Assembly (NCBI GenBank): GCA_036925085.1
Contig: JAUPFP010000001.1
Location: forward strand, 7,039,722 to 7,103,721
From: Brachycybe producta
Lineage: Eukaryota > Arthropoda > Diplopoda > Playtdesmida > Andrognathidae
Direction of reading: 5' to 3'
DNA: 64,000 bases
How positions within the stretch are numbered: position 1 is the stretch's first letter; every line of letters begins with the position of its first letter. The notes beneath the pieces were generated by a model that worked only from the letters and a program-made list of their open reading frames with translations, searched no databases and had not been told where the DNA came from. The position numbers and the translations under genes are program-made. Positions 11,105 through 22,969 of the stretch are shown here, piece by piece.

Positions 11105-11395
11105 TTACAAAACAAAACATTTGCCTGAACCATGTATTTTTGAAATAGGAATTTAACATAGGCTAAAAAAATACGAGATTTTAAAGCGAAATTAAAAATA
11201 GAAAAACTAATTATAAATTTTTACCAACTTATCACTAGATGAGCAATATTGAATTTTGAAAATAAAACAAAACATTTGCCTGAACCATGTATTTTTTTTT
11301 TAAATTGGAATTTCTCTTTCTCATTTGCTTCAATGGCTTAGCTGTGGGGCGCCACTAAATGGCGAAAAGTGGAACTATAACTGTCATTGTGCCGG
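11105..11395 (+). mobile_element. Family F element, second half, with internal tandem duplication
   Basis: It matches the reverse complement of 18180-18440. The block ACATTTGCCTGAACCATG is present twice (about 11117 and 11274), so about 155 bp are tandemly duplicated. About 56 bp around ATACGAGATTTTAAAGCG are present both here (11151-11209) and at 2203-2262, on the two sides of the 8.8-kb block. Confidence 0.65.
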
Positions 11396-11432
11396 CATGT
11401 TTCTCAGATGGAATGTTTGACATGGCGGTTCG

Positions 11433-11514
11433 GTACCTTCAGAACTCATTTTATGTCCCGCCACCATGATAGATGTATCATGGTGGCGGGACATAAAATG
11501 AGTGCTGAAGGTAC
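11433..11514. repeat. Near-perfect 38-bp hairpin
   Basis: The arms 11433-11470 and 11477-11514 are reverse complements over 37 of 38 positions, with the 6-base loop AGATGT. The single mismatch is A/C inside CAGAACTC versus CAGCACTC. The arms start and end with GTACCTTCAG/CTGAAGGTAC. It lies just outside the end of the F element. It could be the tip of a small inverted-repeat element or a transcribed hairpin RNA. Confidence 0.75.
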
Positions 11515-11747
11515 AGGTTAAGAGAAAGAAAAAAATAATTAGAGAAAAAATTATCATATGTAAACACAGCACTTTTTGGTATGTAGATAAAATTTTGGAG
11601 GGGGGGGGGGGGGTCCGGACCCATGGACCCCCACCCCTGATATAGACCCCGGCCGCACACTCCCGCACACATAGGTACCATTGGAACTGCTCATGCAGAA
11701 AGCAGTCCGGCTGAAGGATACAGACGCGCTGGAAGAATCACACCTTA

Positions 11748-12300
11748 TAAGTACGCGCTAATTTTTATGTGATTGTTCGAAATTATTTTTAATGAGGGTG
11801 CTTCTAAATTTTGTGGGACGGTTTTGGGGCCAATGGGATTTAACATGGGGTTAAAAAAACGAACGACTTTGAACGTTGTTTAACAATAGAAGGACCTTTT
11901 CAAAAATTATATAAATCGAGAGCACGTGAAGAACAATACTTTTTATTGCATTTTGCGCTTTACTGATTTTAATTGAGCGATTGTGAGGCGATTTCTAGCA
12001 GTTTTAGTAACACCATATAAGAACACTCATTTGTCTCTTTGTCGTCTGCTCAAGACAACAAGATGGACGATGTGGATCTAGACCGGCTGTTAGAAATCGG
12101 GAAGAACTTCAGTTGGCTCTGCTTTTGTTATGACGACCGGTAACTTCTAATTGGTTGGTTATGTAGTCTGACATCACATGCTTCGCCCTTTTCAACGTCG
12201 AACCACACAACAAACCAATTAGAAGTTGCCGGTCGTCATAACAAGGGCGGAGCCAACTGAAGTTCTCCACGATTTCTAACTGCCTGTTGTATCTTGGCTC
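11748..12300 (-). mobile_element. Family H, second pair, left copy (truncated, interrupted)
   Basis: It matches the inverse of 1152-1670 (blocks GTGGGACGGTTTTGG, GGATTTAACATGGGG, AACACCATATAAGAACACTC). The outer end is missing or diverged. Near its inner end the sequence GGATCTAG is interrupted by a family A MITE at 12082-12287, after which GGCTCTTAA resumes. Confidence 0.65.
12082..12287 (+). mobile_element. Family A MITE (9-bp TSD type), inside family H
   Basis: A 206-bp inverted-repeat element whose ends are eroded versions of ACAGGCAATTAGAAATCGGG and its complement. The flanks TGGATCTAG (12073-12081) and TGTATCTTG (12288-12296) agree at 7 of 9 bases and correspond to one site in the undisturbed H element (GGATCTAGGCTC), confirming insertion. 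It is in the same orientation as the copy at 31728. Confidence 0.8.
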
Positions 12301-12592
12301 TTAAACGCTATATCTACGCTACGTTTGTAATCGCGCTTCTCCTAAAAGACTTGACAGCGTATAAAGTTCAAAACACACTGTGTGGCGCTCTCAAAAGTTT
12401 CATATTATAAACACCATTATGCATAAAAGGGTTAATTAACTTATTATTCTAATTAAAGAGTGGATTTTTGAAAAGCATTTTAATGTTTTTGTTACAAACC
12501 TTGAAATTAACATAATTATTTTTTAAAATAAATATTTGATTACAACTTTGAAAAAGTACTCTTTCAAAATTTCACATTTTATTTTACTTTGA
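12301..12592. other. Spacer of the second H pair
   Basis: AT-rich, no open frame and no repeat that I could match to the spacer of the first H pair. Confidence 0.4.
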
Positions 12593-13007
12593 GAGCCTAG
12601 ATCCACGTCCATCTTGTTGTTTTGAGCAGACGACAACGAGACAAATGAGTTTTCTTATATGGTGTTACTAAAACTGCAAGAAATAGACTCACAATTGCTC
12701 AATTAAAATACAGTAAAGCGCAAAATGCAATAAAAAGCATTGTTCTTCATGTTCTCGATTCATATAATTTTTGAAAAGGTCCTATTTTTAAACAAGGTTC
12801 AAAGTCGTTCGTTTTTTAACCCCATGTTAAATCCCATTGGCCCCAAAACCGTCCCACAAACATTTGAAAAAACTCGTTAAAAACCATTTAGAACAATAAC
12901 AAAATAATTAGCACATACATTCATGTATTGGCTTTATGATGTTTCCTTTTTATAAATTTTGAAAAGGGCTTTCTATTTTTAAATAACATTTAAAATCTTA
13001 CGTTTTT

Positions 13008-14027
13008 GACCTCCATTGCTCTAAAGAGCAATGGAGGTATATAGGATCATGCAAGAAAAGGGGGAAAAAAGGATGTCTGTGTGTATGTGTGTGTGTGTCC
13101 GGAACCCGATTTAGTTCCTCGAACAACTCAAGAACGGAATGAGATAAAGACATGCAGTATTTTTTCTTTGATTCCGTGGGTCAATATGAAGCTCCTGACA
13201 AAAAATTAGAAAATTTTACCCAGGGGTTATTTTTTTATGAATTTTTTAGAAACAAATTTTGAGTTTTTGGTCATAATTTTTAGTGGGTCGAACAACTCGA
13301 AAACGGGGCCACGTACAATAAAATGTCATCAGACCTAAAATGATGTAAACATTCTGACGATGAAACTGGAAAAAAATTGGAATTTTAGAGCGATTCGATA
13401 TATAAAATTTCGATTTTTTAAAAACGTAATTTTTTGTTCAAAAAATCGAGATTCTTCCTCTTTCCAGTTGTAGCATTCGATCCAGTTGTAGTTTTCTATT
13501 ATTTAGGATGGGTGTTCCTTTTTATGTTCTGTTATTATTTTTGTATATTAGAATACATGTGACGTATTTTCATTTTAAACCCATATTATTACAAATGAAT
13601 GACGCATGCGCATCACATGTAACTATGTCATGTACATGAGTACATACATGTGTGATTATCTATATACATATGCGCACACGTGTGTACATGTGCGTACACA
13701 TGCGCACACGTGTGTACATGTGCGTACACATGCGCACACGTGTGTACATGTGCGTACACATGCGCACACGTGTGTACATGTGCGTACACATGCGCACAAG
13801 TGTGTACATGTGCGTACACATGTGCACACGTGTGTACATGTGCGTACACATGCGCACACGTGTGTACATGTGCGTACACATGCGCACACGTGTGTACATG
13901 TGCGTACACATGCGCACAAGTGTGTACATGTGCGTACACATGCGCACAATGAAAAAAAGTTGGTTATTTGATATATGAAAGCATATATTAAAGCAATGGA
14001 GGTCTATAGGGTTCCTTGAATCCCTTG
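13008..14027. mobile_element. 1-kb insertion with GACCTCCATTGCT ends
   Basis: Terminal inverted repeats GACCTCCATTGCT (13008-13020) and AGCAATGGAGGTC (13992-14004) are perfect over 13 bp. The left end forms an immediate hairpin because AGCAATGGAGGT recurs at 13027-13038; that word plus TATAGG also recurs near the right end as a direct repeat. The inside has a (GT)n tract, AT-rich DNA with CGAACAACTC twice (about 13120, 13293), and the 30-bp minisatellite. No transposase frame. Confidence 0.6.
13660..13948. repeat. 30-bp minisatellite of strictly alternating purine and pyrimidine
   Basis: The unit contains CGTGTGTACATGTGCGTACA followed by CATGCGCACA; about nine units. Apart from AA steps near 13798, 13918 and 13948 the tract alternates pyrimidine and purine throughout. 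Blocks 13681-13800 and 13801-13920 are almost identical, a 120-bp higher-order repeat with a difference near 13822. Because the unit is a multiple of 3 and lacks stops, all six frames are open; none is a gene. Confidence 0.95.
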
Positions 14028-14317
14028 TTTAACTCCATGTTAAGTCCCATAAGAGCAAAAAACCGTCACCCAAACATTTGAAGAACTCCAATTAAAAACG
14101 ACTTAGAACAATCACATAATAATTAGCATGTGCATTAATCTCTTGGCTTCACCATGTTTCCTTTTTATAAGCTTAGCACGCGAAATTATTTTTCTATTAA
14201 TTATTATGTGACTTTGAACCGGGAGAAAAAAGGTTAAAAACCCGTTTTCAATCAACAACGATCGCAGTGCCTACCTTCGGAGAAATTTTAAAATAAACGG
14301 TATATCTAGGCTTTTAA

Positions 14318-16395
14318 GAAAAGGCAGCAGAATTCTTCAAAATCGAATATATTAAATAATTAAATTAATTTTATTTTTGTCCTTGTCCTTGTCCTTAATT
14401 TGCTTTAATAGAATTAATAATTATTGATTAAAAAAAACTTGAGCGCAATTATCTAAAGTGCAGACTTGAAATAAAATAAAATTAATTGCAACATCACATT
14501 TTTTTTAAAAAAAATGGAGGGAACCACTATTTATAATAAATGCTACACTTCTTAAAATTTATTATGTTGTGATTGGGCTAGGATTTTTATGCCAATATCA
14601 AGGCAAATGTTTATCAATCTGTGGCCCAAGAGCCAATTGAGAAGTAACAATTCTGTTTTAGAACAACAAACAATTATGGTTTTTTTCTAAATCAAAAATA
14701 CTGGTTAGAGGCTAGAAGTCTTATTAACTACTAATAGTAACCAGACATCTAGTCTAAGTGCAGTTGCTCTAATAATGATGATGATTACTTCACAGTTGGC
14801 CAATGGCCACTAAGGGCCACAAATTGAGAAACATTTACTTGCTATTTGCATAAAAATCCGAGCCCAAGTGAATGACACGCGGACAATGTGTGTGTGTGTG
14901 TGTGTGCTTTTTTGTGGGGAGAGATTTTTATGTTTGGCGCCGTCTTTCACCAAGTAATTATTTTTTGTGACCCAAATTCTTTCAAATTCTATTCTTTTCA
15001 AAAAATATAAATAATATTGCGGGATCAAGTTGATTTATTTATGATCATCACATTTTTATATGACCAATTGAAATTTTATTTATGATCACATTTTTAGAAA
15101 AAAAAATTTGACAAATTATTTTATTGCAAGTGAGGGGTTTCAAGATTTCCCAACCCACCCCCCCCCTTCCCACCCGTTCCAAAATTTCATCTTTTTAAAA
15201 ATTTTTTTTTTTAGAGAAAAATCATTTATATTTTACAAAGTTAAATAAAATTTCTGGTACTTTCCATTTTTCATATTAGAGCGGATATATATGCACTAAA
15301 AATAATTTAAATATGCAAGCAAAATATTCATTTAAAAATTACGCCTTGTAAAATTTCAAAATAATAAATTAGTAATTTAGTAAATTGCATGTGAAATTTT
15401 AATCTCATAATTAGTTTTGAAATAGTTTTATTTTATTTTTTTTCTGTTTGAAAAATTCAAACATATTTTCAAACATTAAGAAAATTAGTATTTATTGAAA
15501 ATTTATAATCACTTTAGTTTTTAAGGATTTTTTTTTAAATAAATTATGTTTTGTTTAAATGTTTTAATGTTAAATTTGTATGAATTGCGTTCATACTAAC
15601 TTTAAATTCTGTAAATTAGCTTTCGTATGCCAAGGAAAAAAGGCTAATTATGTATTTATATTGCTCAACTAATTATGTCACGTTGCATCTCTTATTTAGG
15701 TTCAAACATATGAAATCAATTATTCATAATTGTGAAGAGAAACAAAACATGCGCGCATTTGCATATAAATCCTATCTCTCCTAATCAATAAATTAATGGA
15801 GAGGTTAAAAATGTGTAAAAGAGTACAATTGGCAGCACCTGAAATGACTTAATTAAAATTGTTTCCTTTTACGCAATAGATTTTTATTAAAATTTTACAA
15901 TGACATCCGGTTTATTTATAATGTTATATATTTATTAAACTATTATTAATCATTGTTTAATTATAAATATGTTTCTCAATTCTTTCTTCTTGAAAAAAAG
16001 ATTAAGATTAGAAACTAGAGTTGCAAAATAAAGGAATGTAGTTTTCATCTATCATTGAAAGTAAACTTTTTTTTTTTTAACAATTTTCTTTAATATATTT
16101 TTGTTTGAATTGATGAAAAACGTTGATTATTTCAGAATTCCAATAAATAATTTAGAAACTGTTTCCACTTGATGAAAATTTATTAAACTGCGACATTTAC
16201 ACCTGGAGGAAAATGGCAGAATGGTGAAATGAACTAGCGCATGTTCACATTATTTGGACAATTAAAATAGAGGTTACATTGAAGAGTGTATATATTTTCG
16301 GACACCTTCGTAATTACAAAAATAACTCAAGACAAACCAAAATAAACTAGAAATTAATTTTAAAATATAAATTATGTAATAGAATTTGGCGGGAA
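14318..16395. other. AT-rich stretch without a gene
   Basis: Long A and T runs, a (GT)n tract near 14887, and a C run near 15156. The minus-strand open frame 14810-15028 shows nothing recognisable. Confidence 0.5.
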
Positions 16396-16455
16396 ATGAG
16401 AAGAAAGAAAAAAAGATTACAATCTCATGTATTAATAATTTCATGGAGTAATATA

Positions 16456-16523
16456 TTAATAATAATAATAATAGTAATAATAATAATAGTATTAATAGTA
16501 TTAATAATAATAATAATAATAGT

Positions 16524-16560
<37 letters not shown>
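16456..16560 (+). repeat. (AAT)n-type microsatellite
   Basis: About 105 bases of AAT repeats with scattered AGT units. The open frame across it, a poly-Ile product, is an artefact of the repeat. Confidence 0.95.
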
Positions 16561-16563
<3 letters not shown>

Positions 16564-16850
16564 GATGGAAGGTGGCGAATCGTTGGTTCTTTTTTTCCTT
16601 AGACAGTTGATTACATGTTTTTAAAGGTTAATAATTACAGAAAACATTTGTTTTGTTTATTGTTATTTATAACATCTTATTGAGTTTAAAAAGTTGTGTA
16701 TTTTGGACGTCAATTGTCGAAGATTCTTATCTAAATTATTAGATTACGTTCACGAATACTGATTTTTTCGGAAAAGTTCTCGTGATATTCACTTTTTATT
16801 TTTAGTTTTGTTCCCATTTTTTTTCTTCATTAAAATACCTTTTCTCAAGG

Positions 16851-16852
<2 letters not shown>

Positions 16853-16905
<53 letters not shown>

Positions 16906-16972
16906 GCCCTCTCTCTTTCTCTCTCGCCCTCTCTCTCTCTCTCGCCCTCTCTCTCTCTCTCGTTCTCTCTCC
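16853..16972 (+). repeat. (CT)n microsatellite with CTCTCGCC variants
   Basis: A pyrimidine tract of about 120 bases. The second half contains recurrent CTCTCGCCCT units, showing secondary expansion of a variant. Confidence 0.95.
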
Positions 16973-17927
16973 TTATAACATTAATGCAAATTAAGGCCAC
17001 ATACAAACACTGAAACACATCAGAAATAAATATGGTTGAGGAGGTTAGAGAGAGGCTAGAAAGGTACCCACTTTCTTGTTATGTTGTTCACGTAATGAAA
17101 AACAAATCATTTTTTTCATCTCTTGTTGATTTCTAATTTTGTATTGGCAAAATACGTCATAAAAAACGTGTACCGCGTGGTTTATACAGGGTGTGCCTGA
17201 AAAAAAAAACACACCTATATCCCATTTTCAAGTTTGAATAAAAATAATGCAATCATGCATTCAAGTGCACATATTTTAATGATTTGGGTTGACTGGGCCA
17301 CTCTGGTCATTTTTATTTTTCATTCATAGTTGAATTTGAATTTATTTTTAAATGTGCGACAATTTATAGCAGCCATTAACAGTGTCGCCTACTTAATAGT
17401 TTCCCTCACTAAAGATAGTTTTATTTTGTGTATACTATATAATACCTAGTACACGCCTGGTAATTTAAATGCATTTAAATAATAAACGTGTTCTACAGAG
17501 CCCTGTGAAGGACAAACAAATAATATATCGAATTCAACTTATTCAGTTAATAATTTCATCTATATATTAAGCCCCATCTTTCTGTCTGTCTGACCTAACG
17601 CTGTACAAACAAAGACAAAAACATTGAAGCACGTCGGAATTTATATAAATTTAAATGAATAAATGAACCGCTTTTTTTTCCTCAAGGTCAACTATACGTT
17701 GCACTCTCCCAATCCAAGAACCCCATGATATTAAATTGGAGAGGGGAAAAGGTTGGAAAGTGTAGAAGAGGGGGGGAGAGAGAGAGAAAGAAACGTGGAG
17801 GGTGTGACTGAAATTGAAATGAAAGGAGTAAAACAGGAACAAACCAGAGAAAATGAAAAACTCATTTTCTCTTTTAAATATAAAAAAGGGAGGGGATAAT
17901 AGAAGCAAAATGAAACTACCGTTTATC

Positions 17928-18070
17928 ACAGGCAATTGTGCCCAGCATTAGAATTTCTTTTGCTCAGCCCTTTTATGAACGTCATCAATTTCTAATTGGG
18001 TTTGTTACTTGGTCTGACGTCATAAAAGGGCGGAGGAATAGAAATTCTAATGCTGGGCACAATTACCTGT
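17928..18070 (-). mobile_element. Family B MITE, short complete copy
   Basis: Ends ACAGGCAATTGTGCCCAGC and GCTGGGCACAATTACCTGT are inverted repeats that extend inward over AGAATTTCTTTTGC. The centre holds the modules CCAATTAGAAATTG (in reverse), TCTGACGTCA and AAAAGGGCGG shared with families A, C and E. The flanks (CCGTTTATC, GAATTTTGC) do not give a clear 9-bp duplication. Confidence 0.7.
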
Positions 18071-18136
18071 GAATTTTGCTCCCGTCATTTATAACGGGTT
18101 ACCCCACTAGTCTGAAAATATTGAGTTAATACTTAA

Positions 18137-18782
18137 GAGCCTATATGTGTGACGCCATTTTGAATATTAGCAGATGACAGTTATAGTTCCACTTTTCGCC
18201 GTTTATGACGACCCCCACAGCTAAGCCATTGAAGCAAATGAGAAAAAGAAATTCCAATTTTAAACAATACATGGTTCAGGCAAATGATTTGTTTTCTGCA
18301 ACAAAGATTGTGATTTTCAAAATTCAAATTGCAATATGTACATAACAATATTGCTCATCTAGTGATAAGTTGGTAAAAATTTATAATTAGTTTTTCTATT
18401 TTTAATTTCATTTTAAAATCTCGTATTTTTTAGCTCATGTTAAATCCCATAGGCCACAAAAGCTCCTCCGTTTATACATTTTATAGAATCTAAATTTCCC
18501 ACTAACAATAAGTTTTATAATACCCTAAAATTTGACCACTAATTGTATACGACTCAAATTACTCACCATTGTCAATCAAAAGTCGCTCTTTCTTTTTTCA
18601 GTAGTGCATATTTATCCAAAAAACAGTCGTTATTAAAATATACCCACTTTTATCCATCGATAAGAGAAAAGATGGCGGACAAAAGTGTATCAAAATTGAT
18701 TTTTTTTGCCACATGTTGACGTCACAGCTACAGAAGCGCCTACATGCGAAGGCTTTTATAAGTTTTTTTTCACTGTAGGCTC
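18137..18782 (-). mobile_element. Family F element, complete, with TTAA duplication
   Basis: 646 bp flanked by TTAA at 18133-18136 and 18783-18786. The ends are GAGCCTA (18137-18143) and TAGGCTC (18776-18782), extending to 10 of 12 matching bases. It interrupts family G at a site that is intact in the other G copies (ACTTAAATAT), so TTAA was duplicated on insertion. This is the piggyBac signature; the element has no transposase. It contains TGACGTCA at 18717-18724. Confidence 0.85.
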
Positions 18783-18899
18783 TTAAATATAATATATAAA
18801 CTATTGATAACACATTGATTTAGTATTTCAATTTAAAATATTAATAATAAAGTCAATTTTTATTTGGTTCATGTCCTTGACTCATGCATACAAGGTCTA

Positions 18900-19036
18900 G
18901 GCCTTGTTTCCATTGGGGTGAAAATTTGAACTTTTTGAAAATTTCAACTGGTGAAAAATTGAACAATGGCGAATGGGCGGTGGCCACGTTTCTATTTTTC
19001 ACCAGTTCAAATTTTCACCCCAATGAAAACAAGGCC
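18900..19036. mobile_element. Family J MITE with TA flanks
   Basis: Inverted repeats GGCCTTGTTTCCATTGGGGT and its near-complement at the right end, continuing inward over GAAAATTTGAA, between TA at 18898-18899 and TA at 19037-19038. The middle has GGCCACGT. Related copies are at 60458-60612 and 57454-57984. TA flanks suggest the Tc1/mariner group. Confidence 0.75.
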
Positions 19037-19315
19037 TATAGAGAGAAAAATTTGAAGGGGGCTGAATAAACGCCAAACTGAGTAATCACCATTTTTTTTG
19101 GCTAGGTTTTTCAGCTTTTCAGTTTATCAGTTGTCATAGCTGTTGCAAGGTTTTTGAGACGCGGCTTGGGAGAATAGAGTGAGTGTGCAGCTGTGCACTG
19201 AGGCTTGCGCGAGGTGACATATCGAGGTATCTACGATCTAAGAAATCCTTTGGTAACAAAAATACGTAGACGCCTGTGTAAAGCAGGGTACCAACAGCTA
19301 GTTTATGGGTGTGTG

Positions 19316-19410
19316 ACATTTGCCCTACAGACAGTTGCCCTAAAGCCATTTGCCATATGAACACTTTTCCTAAAATATTTGCCCTCAAGATACTTTTCCC
19401 TAAAAGGACA
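19316..19410 (+). repeat. Short array of TTGCCCTAAA-type words
   Basis: Words such as TTTGCCCTA, GTTGCCCTAAAG and TTCCCTAAAAGG recur every 16-20 bases with variable spacers. The same pattern is longer at 21365-21690 and 39830-40305. Confidence 0.7.
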
Positions 19411-21100
19411 GCCAGCCAGTCCGGTCCAGCGGTTCCATTTTCTCGAACAGTTTCAAAACTTCAAAAGTGCTTTTGGAACTTGAACATAACCAATATTTGG
19501 AGGTGGAAGCCAAATGAGATTAATCCTTTTAGTGCTGTCAAAAAATATAATGAAAGATTTTTCATTTAGATAATAATAATGTCCAAGGATATATGCCAAT
19601 TTCTTTTTTTAACAATTGACATTTGTAATATCTATTTATACAAGAAGCCAGTTAAAATTAAAAAAAAGCCAAGATTCTTGGAATTATTAAAAAAAATATA
19701 TATTTTAAAGCAATAACTTTGCGGCTTCTTTTGGTTTATATTGAAAAAAGAGAATAAAATTAATGGAGTTTAAATGACTAGCCTAAAAATGCCTTCATTG
19801 ACACGTGGTGCCAGTTTTTTTTGTGTGCGTGCGTGAGTGAGTGTGTTGAAAGATTAGCCGCCACAACAGCAGCAGCAGCAGTAGGCTGTGGCAGGCATGC
19901 TGAGCCAACGGTCAAATAGGAGGGAGGAACCGTCCATCGATCATAATTGTAGTTCTAGTTATTATGCTAATGACCATGTGACACAATTTTTTCCAATTTT
20001 TTTTCCTGGTATTTTGATTTACAAAGAATAGAAGAAAATTGGTTTCTCACCTGAGAAATGAGATTTCTTCACTTTTCAAAATACATGTAGTTTTATATAT
20101 ATATATTTTTTTTTTTGGCAGATCTTTTAGAAGCTTTCAATTTGAATTCAATTTAAATGATATTTCAAATTGACAGTTTTTACTTTTAAAATGGATAATA
20201 TTTATTTTTCACATTTACTAGACAGTGTACAATATCAAAAGTATAAGTTTGGAAATTTGTTGAAATTTGGTAAAATTGTTTGTATTATTTAATATGTCCT
20301 ACATTTTTAATGAAAATATGCAAGAATTTTATTTCTGACAGACTGGTATATATATATACATTTTTTTTTAAATTGAATTTGAAAAATTATTCTGCAATTA
20401 GCAACGAATACGGCTTGTGGCATAGAGACAAAAAAGTTCAATTGCAGCATGTGAAAAGCCTCGTCAAAACCCAATGACAATTGCAACATGTTGTGGACCT
20501 TGTAGTGCAGTTGAAATAACGCATTGTCAGAAAATTAAGAGCCTCAACAATACAAGTTTATTTTCATGCATAAAATCCGCTGCAAAGAGAGTTCCATTGT
20601 CTTACCGCCCTTGGTACAAATGACCAGTAATATGAATCGGTACAAGCAAAAATCTCCTAATTTTGGCCACCTCTACCCAAATATAATGCCCCCCCCCCCC
20701 CCTGTAGATTTTACTTGAAGTTGGTTTAGGAACTTTCGGACAAGAACCCTTCTATACTGTAAGATCCGTTTTAAATTGTTCTGGCCGCTTTGCAAATAAA
20801 ACTATTCCAACCAAGCTCCAAAAGCATTTTTGTCACAAACAAACCTATCAGCCCTATGTTGAACATTTCAACAGAATTAACTAACTCTTTATTTATAAAA
20901 GCTGAATATTAATTTTGAAAATATAATAAAATATAATTTTAAATAATTTTAAAAATAGGTTTTTTTTTTAAATAAATATTTTCCAATTCTGTGTTTTTGA
21001 TGGTTTTGCACACTGATTAATTGGTTATTACTTATTATAAAATTTTATTTACTACAATTATTAGATTCATCATAAAAATTCATACAAAATTAGAAATTTA
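19411..21100. other. AT-rich stretch without a gene
   Basis: Nothing coding recognised. About 80 bp near 20446-20530 (GTCAAAACCCAA, ACAATTGCAAC, TTGAAATAA) recur at 31250-31340, so a dispersed repeat is present. A C run lies at 20689-20702. Confidence 0.5.
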
Positions 21101-21364
21101 AGATATTCCTGAAGGAAGGGACGTTAGCCAGCAAAATAAAACCTTTTTGAAGTTAACAACGAGTTAACTTAGGAGTGGTATTCTTAATAATTGCTAAGCC
21201 AAAAGTAGAGCTAAACTCAAACCTTCATACTCCTAATGATGTTAGCCAAAGCTAAACGAGGCTGATCAAACTTCATGTTAATAAATGCTAAAGAAGTCGA
21301 GTTGTCGCTCAAAGCCTCAAACCAAACACTTTGAAAACACCGCGGTGTTTTCAAAGTCGTTTCT

Positions 21365-21690
21365 AAAGACACTTGCCCTAAAGCCATTTGACCTAATGCC
21401 AATTGCCCTATAGATGATTGCCATAAATCCACTTGCCATAAAGGGATGTTTGCCCTAAAACCACTTGCCCTAAAAAAACGTTTGCTCTAAAACCACTTGC
21501 ACTAAAAGAACGTTTGCCCTAAAACCACTAGCCTTAAAAGAACATTTGCCTAAAAACCACTTGCCCTAAAACATTTGCCATAAAAAAATTTGCCTAAAAA
21601 CCACTTCTTCCCCTAAAAAACATTTGCCATAAAACCATTTGCCCTAAAGAAACGTTTGCCCTAAAACCATTTTCCCTAAAAGCACTTTTT
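21365..21690 (+). repeat. Array of (T)TGCCCTAAAA words
   Basis: About 16 words of the form TTGCCCTAAAA alternate with spacers CCACT and GAACGT, giving an irregular period near 17-18 bases. Many words contain CCCTAAA. Confidence 0.85.
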
Positions 21691-22969
21691 TCTCTCTTTT
21701 CATACAGTTTAGTGTCTTTCGGTGTAGTTAGTCTTCAGAATCAATAATATCCTAAACAGACATAACTAAGGCCGTGCGCAAATTGGGGAACCAAATGAGT
21801 GAGCAACCAGCAACAAAATTATGATCATGTGACAAAGTGGTTGCTTGTTACCTCTGCTCACCATACTGAGTAGATGCAACATCCAGTTACTACTGTTGCC
21901 AACAACCAATTTGGTGCCTACATATGCAGTGGTGGTGCTAGTGTAGTGTGTCACCAGCAACAGTTGCTGGAGACTGTTGTCTCCTGAGTGGACACAATGT
22001 TGCCTCTTGTTGCTATATGTTTCATCATATGCTTACGAAAACAGCTGAAGAGACATAATGCAACAATGTTAATGTTTCAACTTGTTGCAATTCTGTGTGA
22101 ACCCGGCTTTTATATACAAATTTATTATTTAGTCACTGTTTTTTTTTTAAATGAAGTTGTAGAAACAATTTAATTGAATGCGCGTCACACGTATTTAAGT
22201 AGTTTCCAATTTTTGAAAAATAAAACAAAATTGCAATCTAAGGTTTCATTCTGACGAAATTCCAACTGTGCCAAAGAAATAATGTTTTACGGAAATCTTG
22301 TTAGAAAATGTGTTTATAATAGTATCATTAATTATAATTTTTTGTTAATAATTTCGTATTATAATTAATAGTTGCTTTTTTTAAAAAAAAAAAGTTAGAA
22401 ATTTTTCTCTTTCCTCATGTGTTGTGTGTGTTTTTTTTTTAAATAAATTGAGTCCAATTAAATGAAGTGTGAAACTAAAAATTACGAACCCCCCCCCCCC
22501 CCCCCCCCGTGGTTGAGAAAGAGGATTTTCTTTGTATTTATTTGATTATTATTTATGAAATTGTATTATCATCTATCTTCCGGCTAAAATGAAGCGGGTG
22601 GTAGTCGTTTGTGATATGGAATATATTACTAACAAATTACTAGATATTATTTATTCATTTATTTATGACGTCAAATGAGGGGGGGCAATTATCATTGTTG
22701 CCTTTGTTTTTAAGCCTTGTTCCTGCTCAATTTTTTTTAAATTGATATTTTTCTTTAAGTATTTCAGGAATGAATATTATTAAAACATTTCTCGGGAGAT
22801 TTTTAACAAACAAATTAGGGAAGATGTTGTAAAACACGTTCCTGGTACAGAAAACTTTCTTGAAAATTAAATATGTATTGGCAATCTATTTGTATTTTTC
22901 TTTGGCAGCTTTTAATTGACATAATTATTTTTGCTGCAGTGTAAATGAGTAGGTTCATTAGATGTATTA

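Larger units (their letters stand above)
12593..14313 (+). mobile_element. Family H, second pair, right copy, interrupted by a 1-kb insertion
   Basis: It begins GAGCCTAGATCC and ends ATCTAGGCTT followed by TTAA (14314-14317), colinear with 1152-1859. Colinearity stops at about 13007 (after CTTACGTTTTT) and resumes at about 14028 (TTAACTCCATGTTAAG), so about 1020 bp were inserted at the place corresponding to about 1575. Confidence 0.75.
17440..18882 (-). mobile_element. Family G element, inverted copy split by two insertions
   Basis: Family G is about 305 bp (full copies at 29025, 52994, 54570 and 54882). Here the reverse complement starts with the end block (CCTAGTACACGCC, GGGCTCTGTAGAAC in reverse), is broken at about 17555-18108 by DNA that contains the family B MITE, resumes with ATTGAGTTAATACTTAA, is broken again by family F, and finishes with the block ending at CATGTCCTTGAC. 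Confidence 0.75.

Noticed and set aside
13606..13978. Six overlapping open frames of Cys/His/Val/Arg repeats
   Set aside because: All six frames are open because of the 30-bp repeat; no gene.
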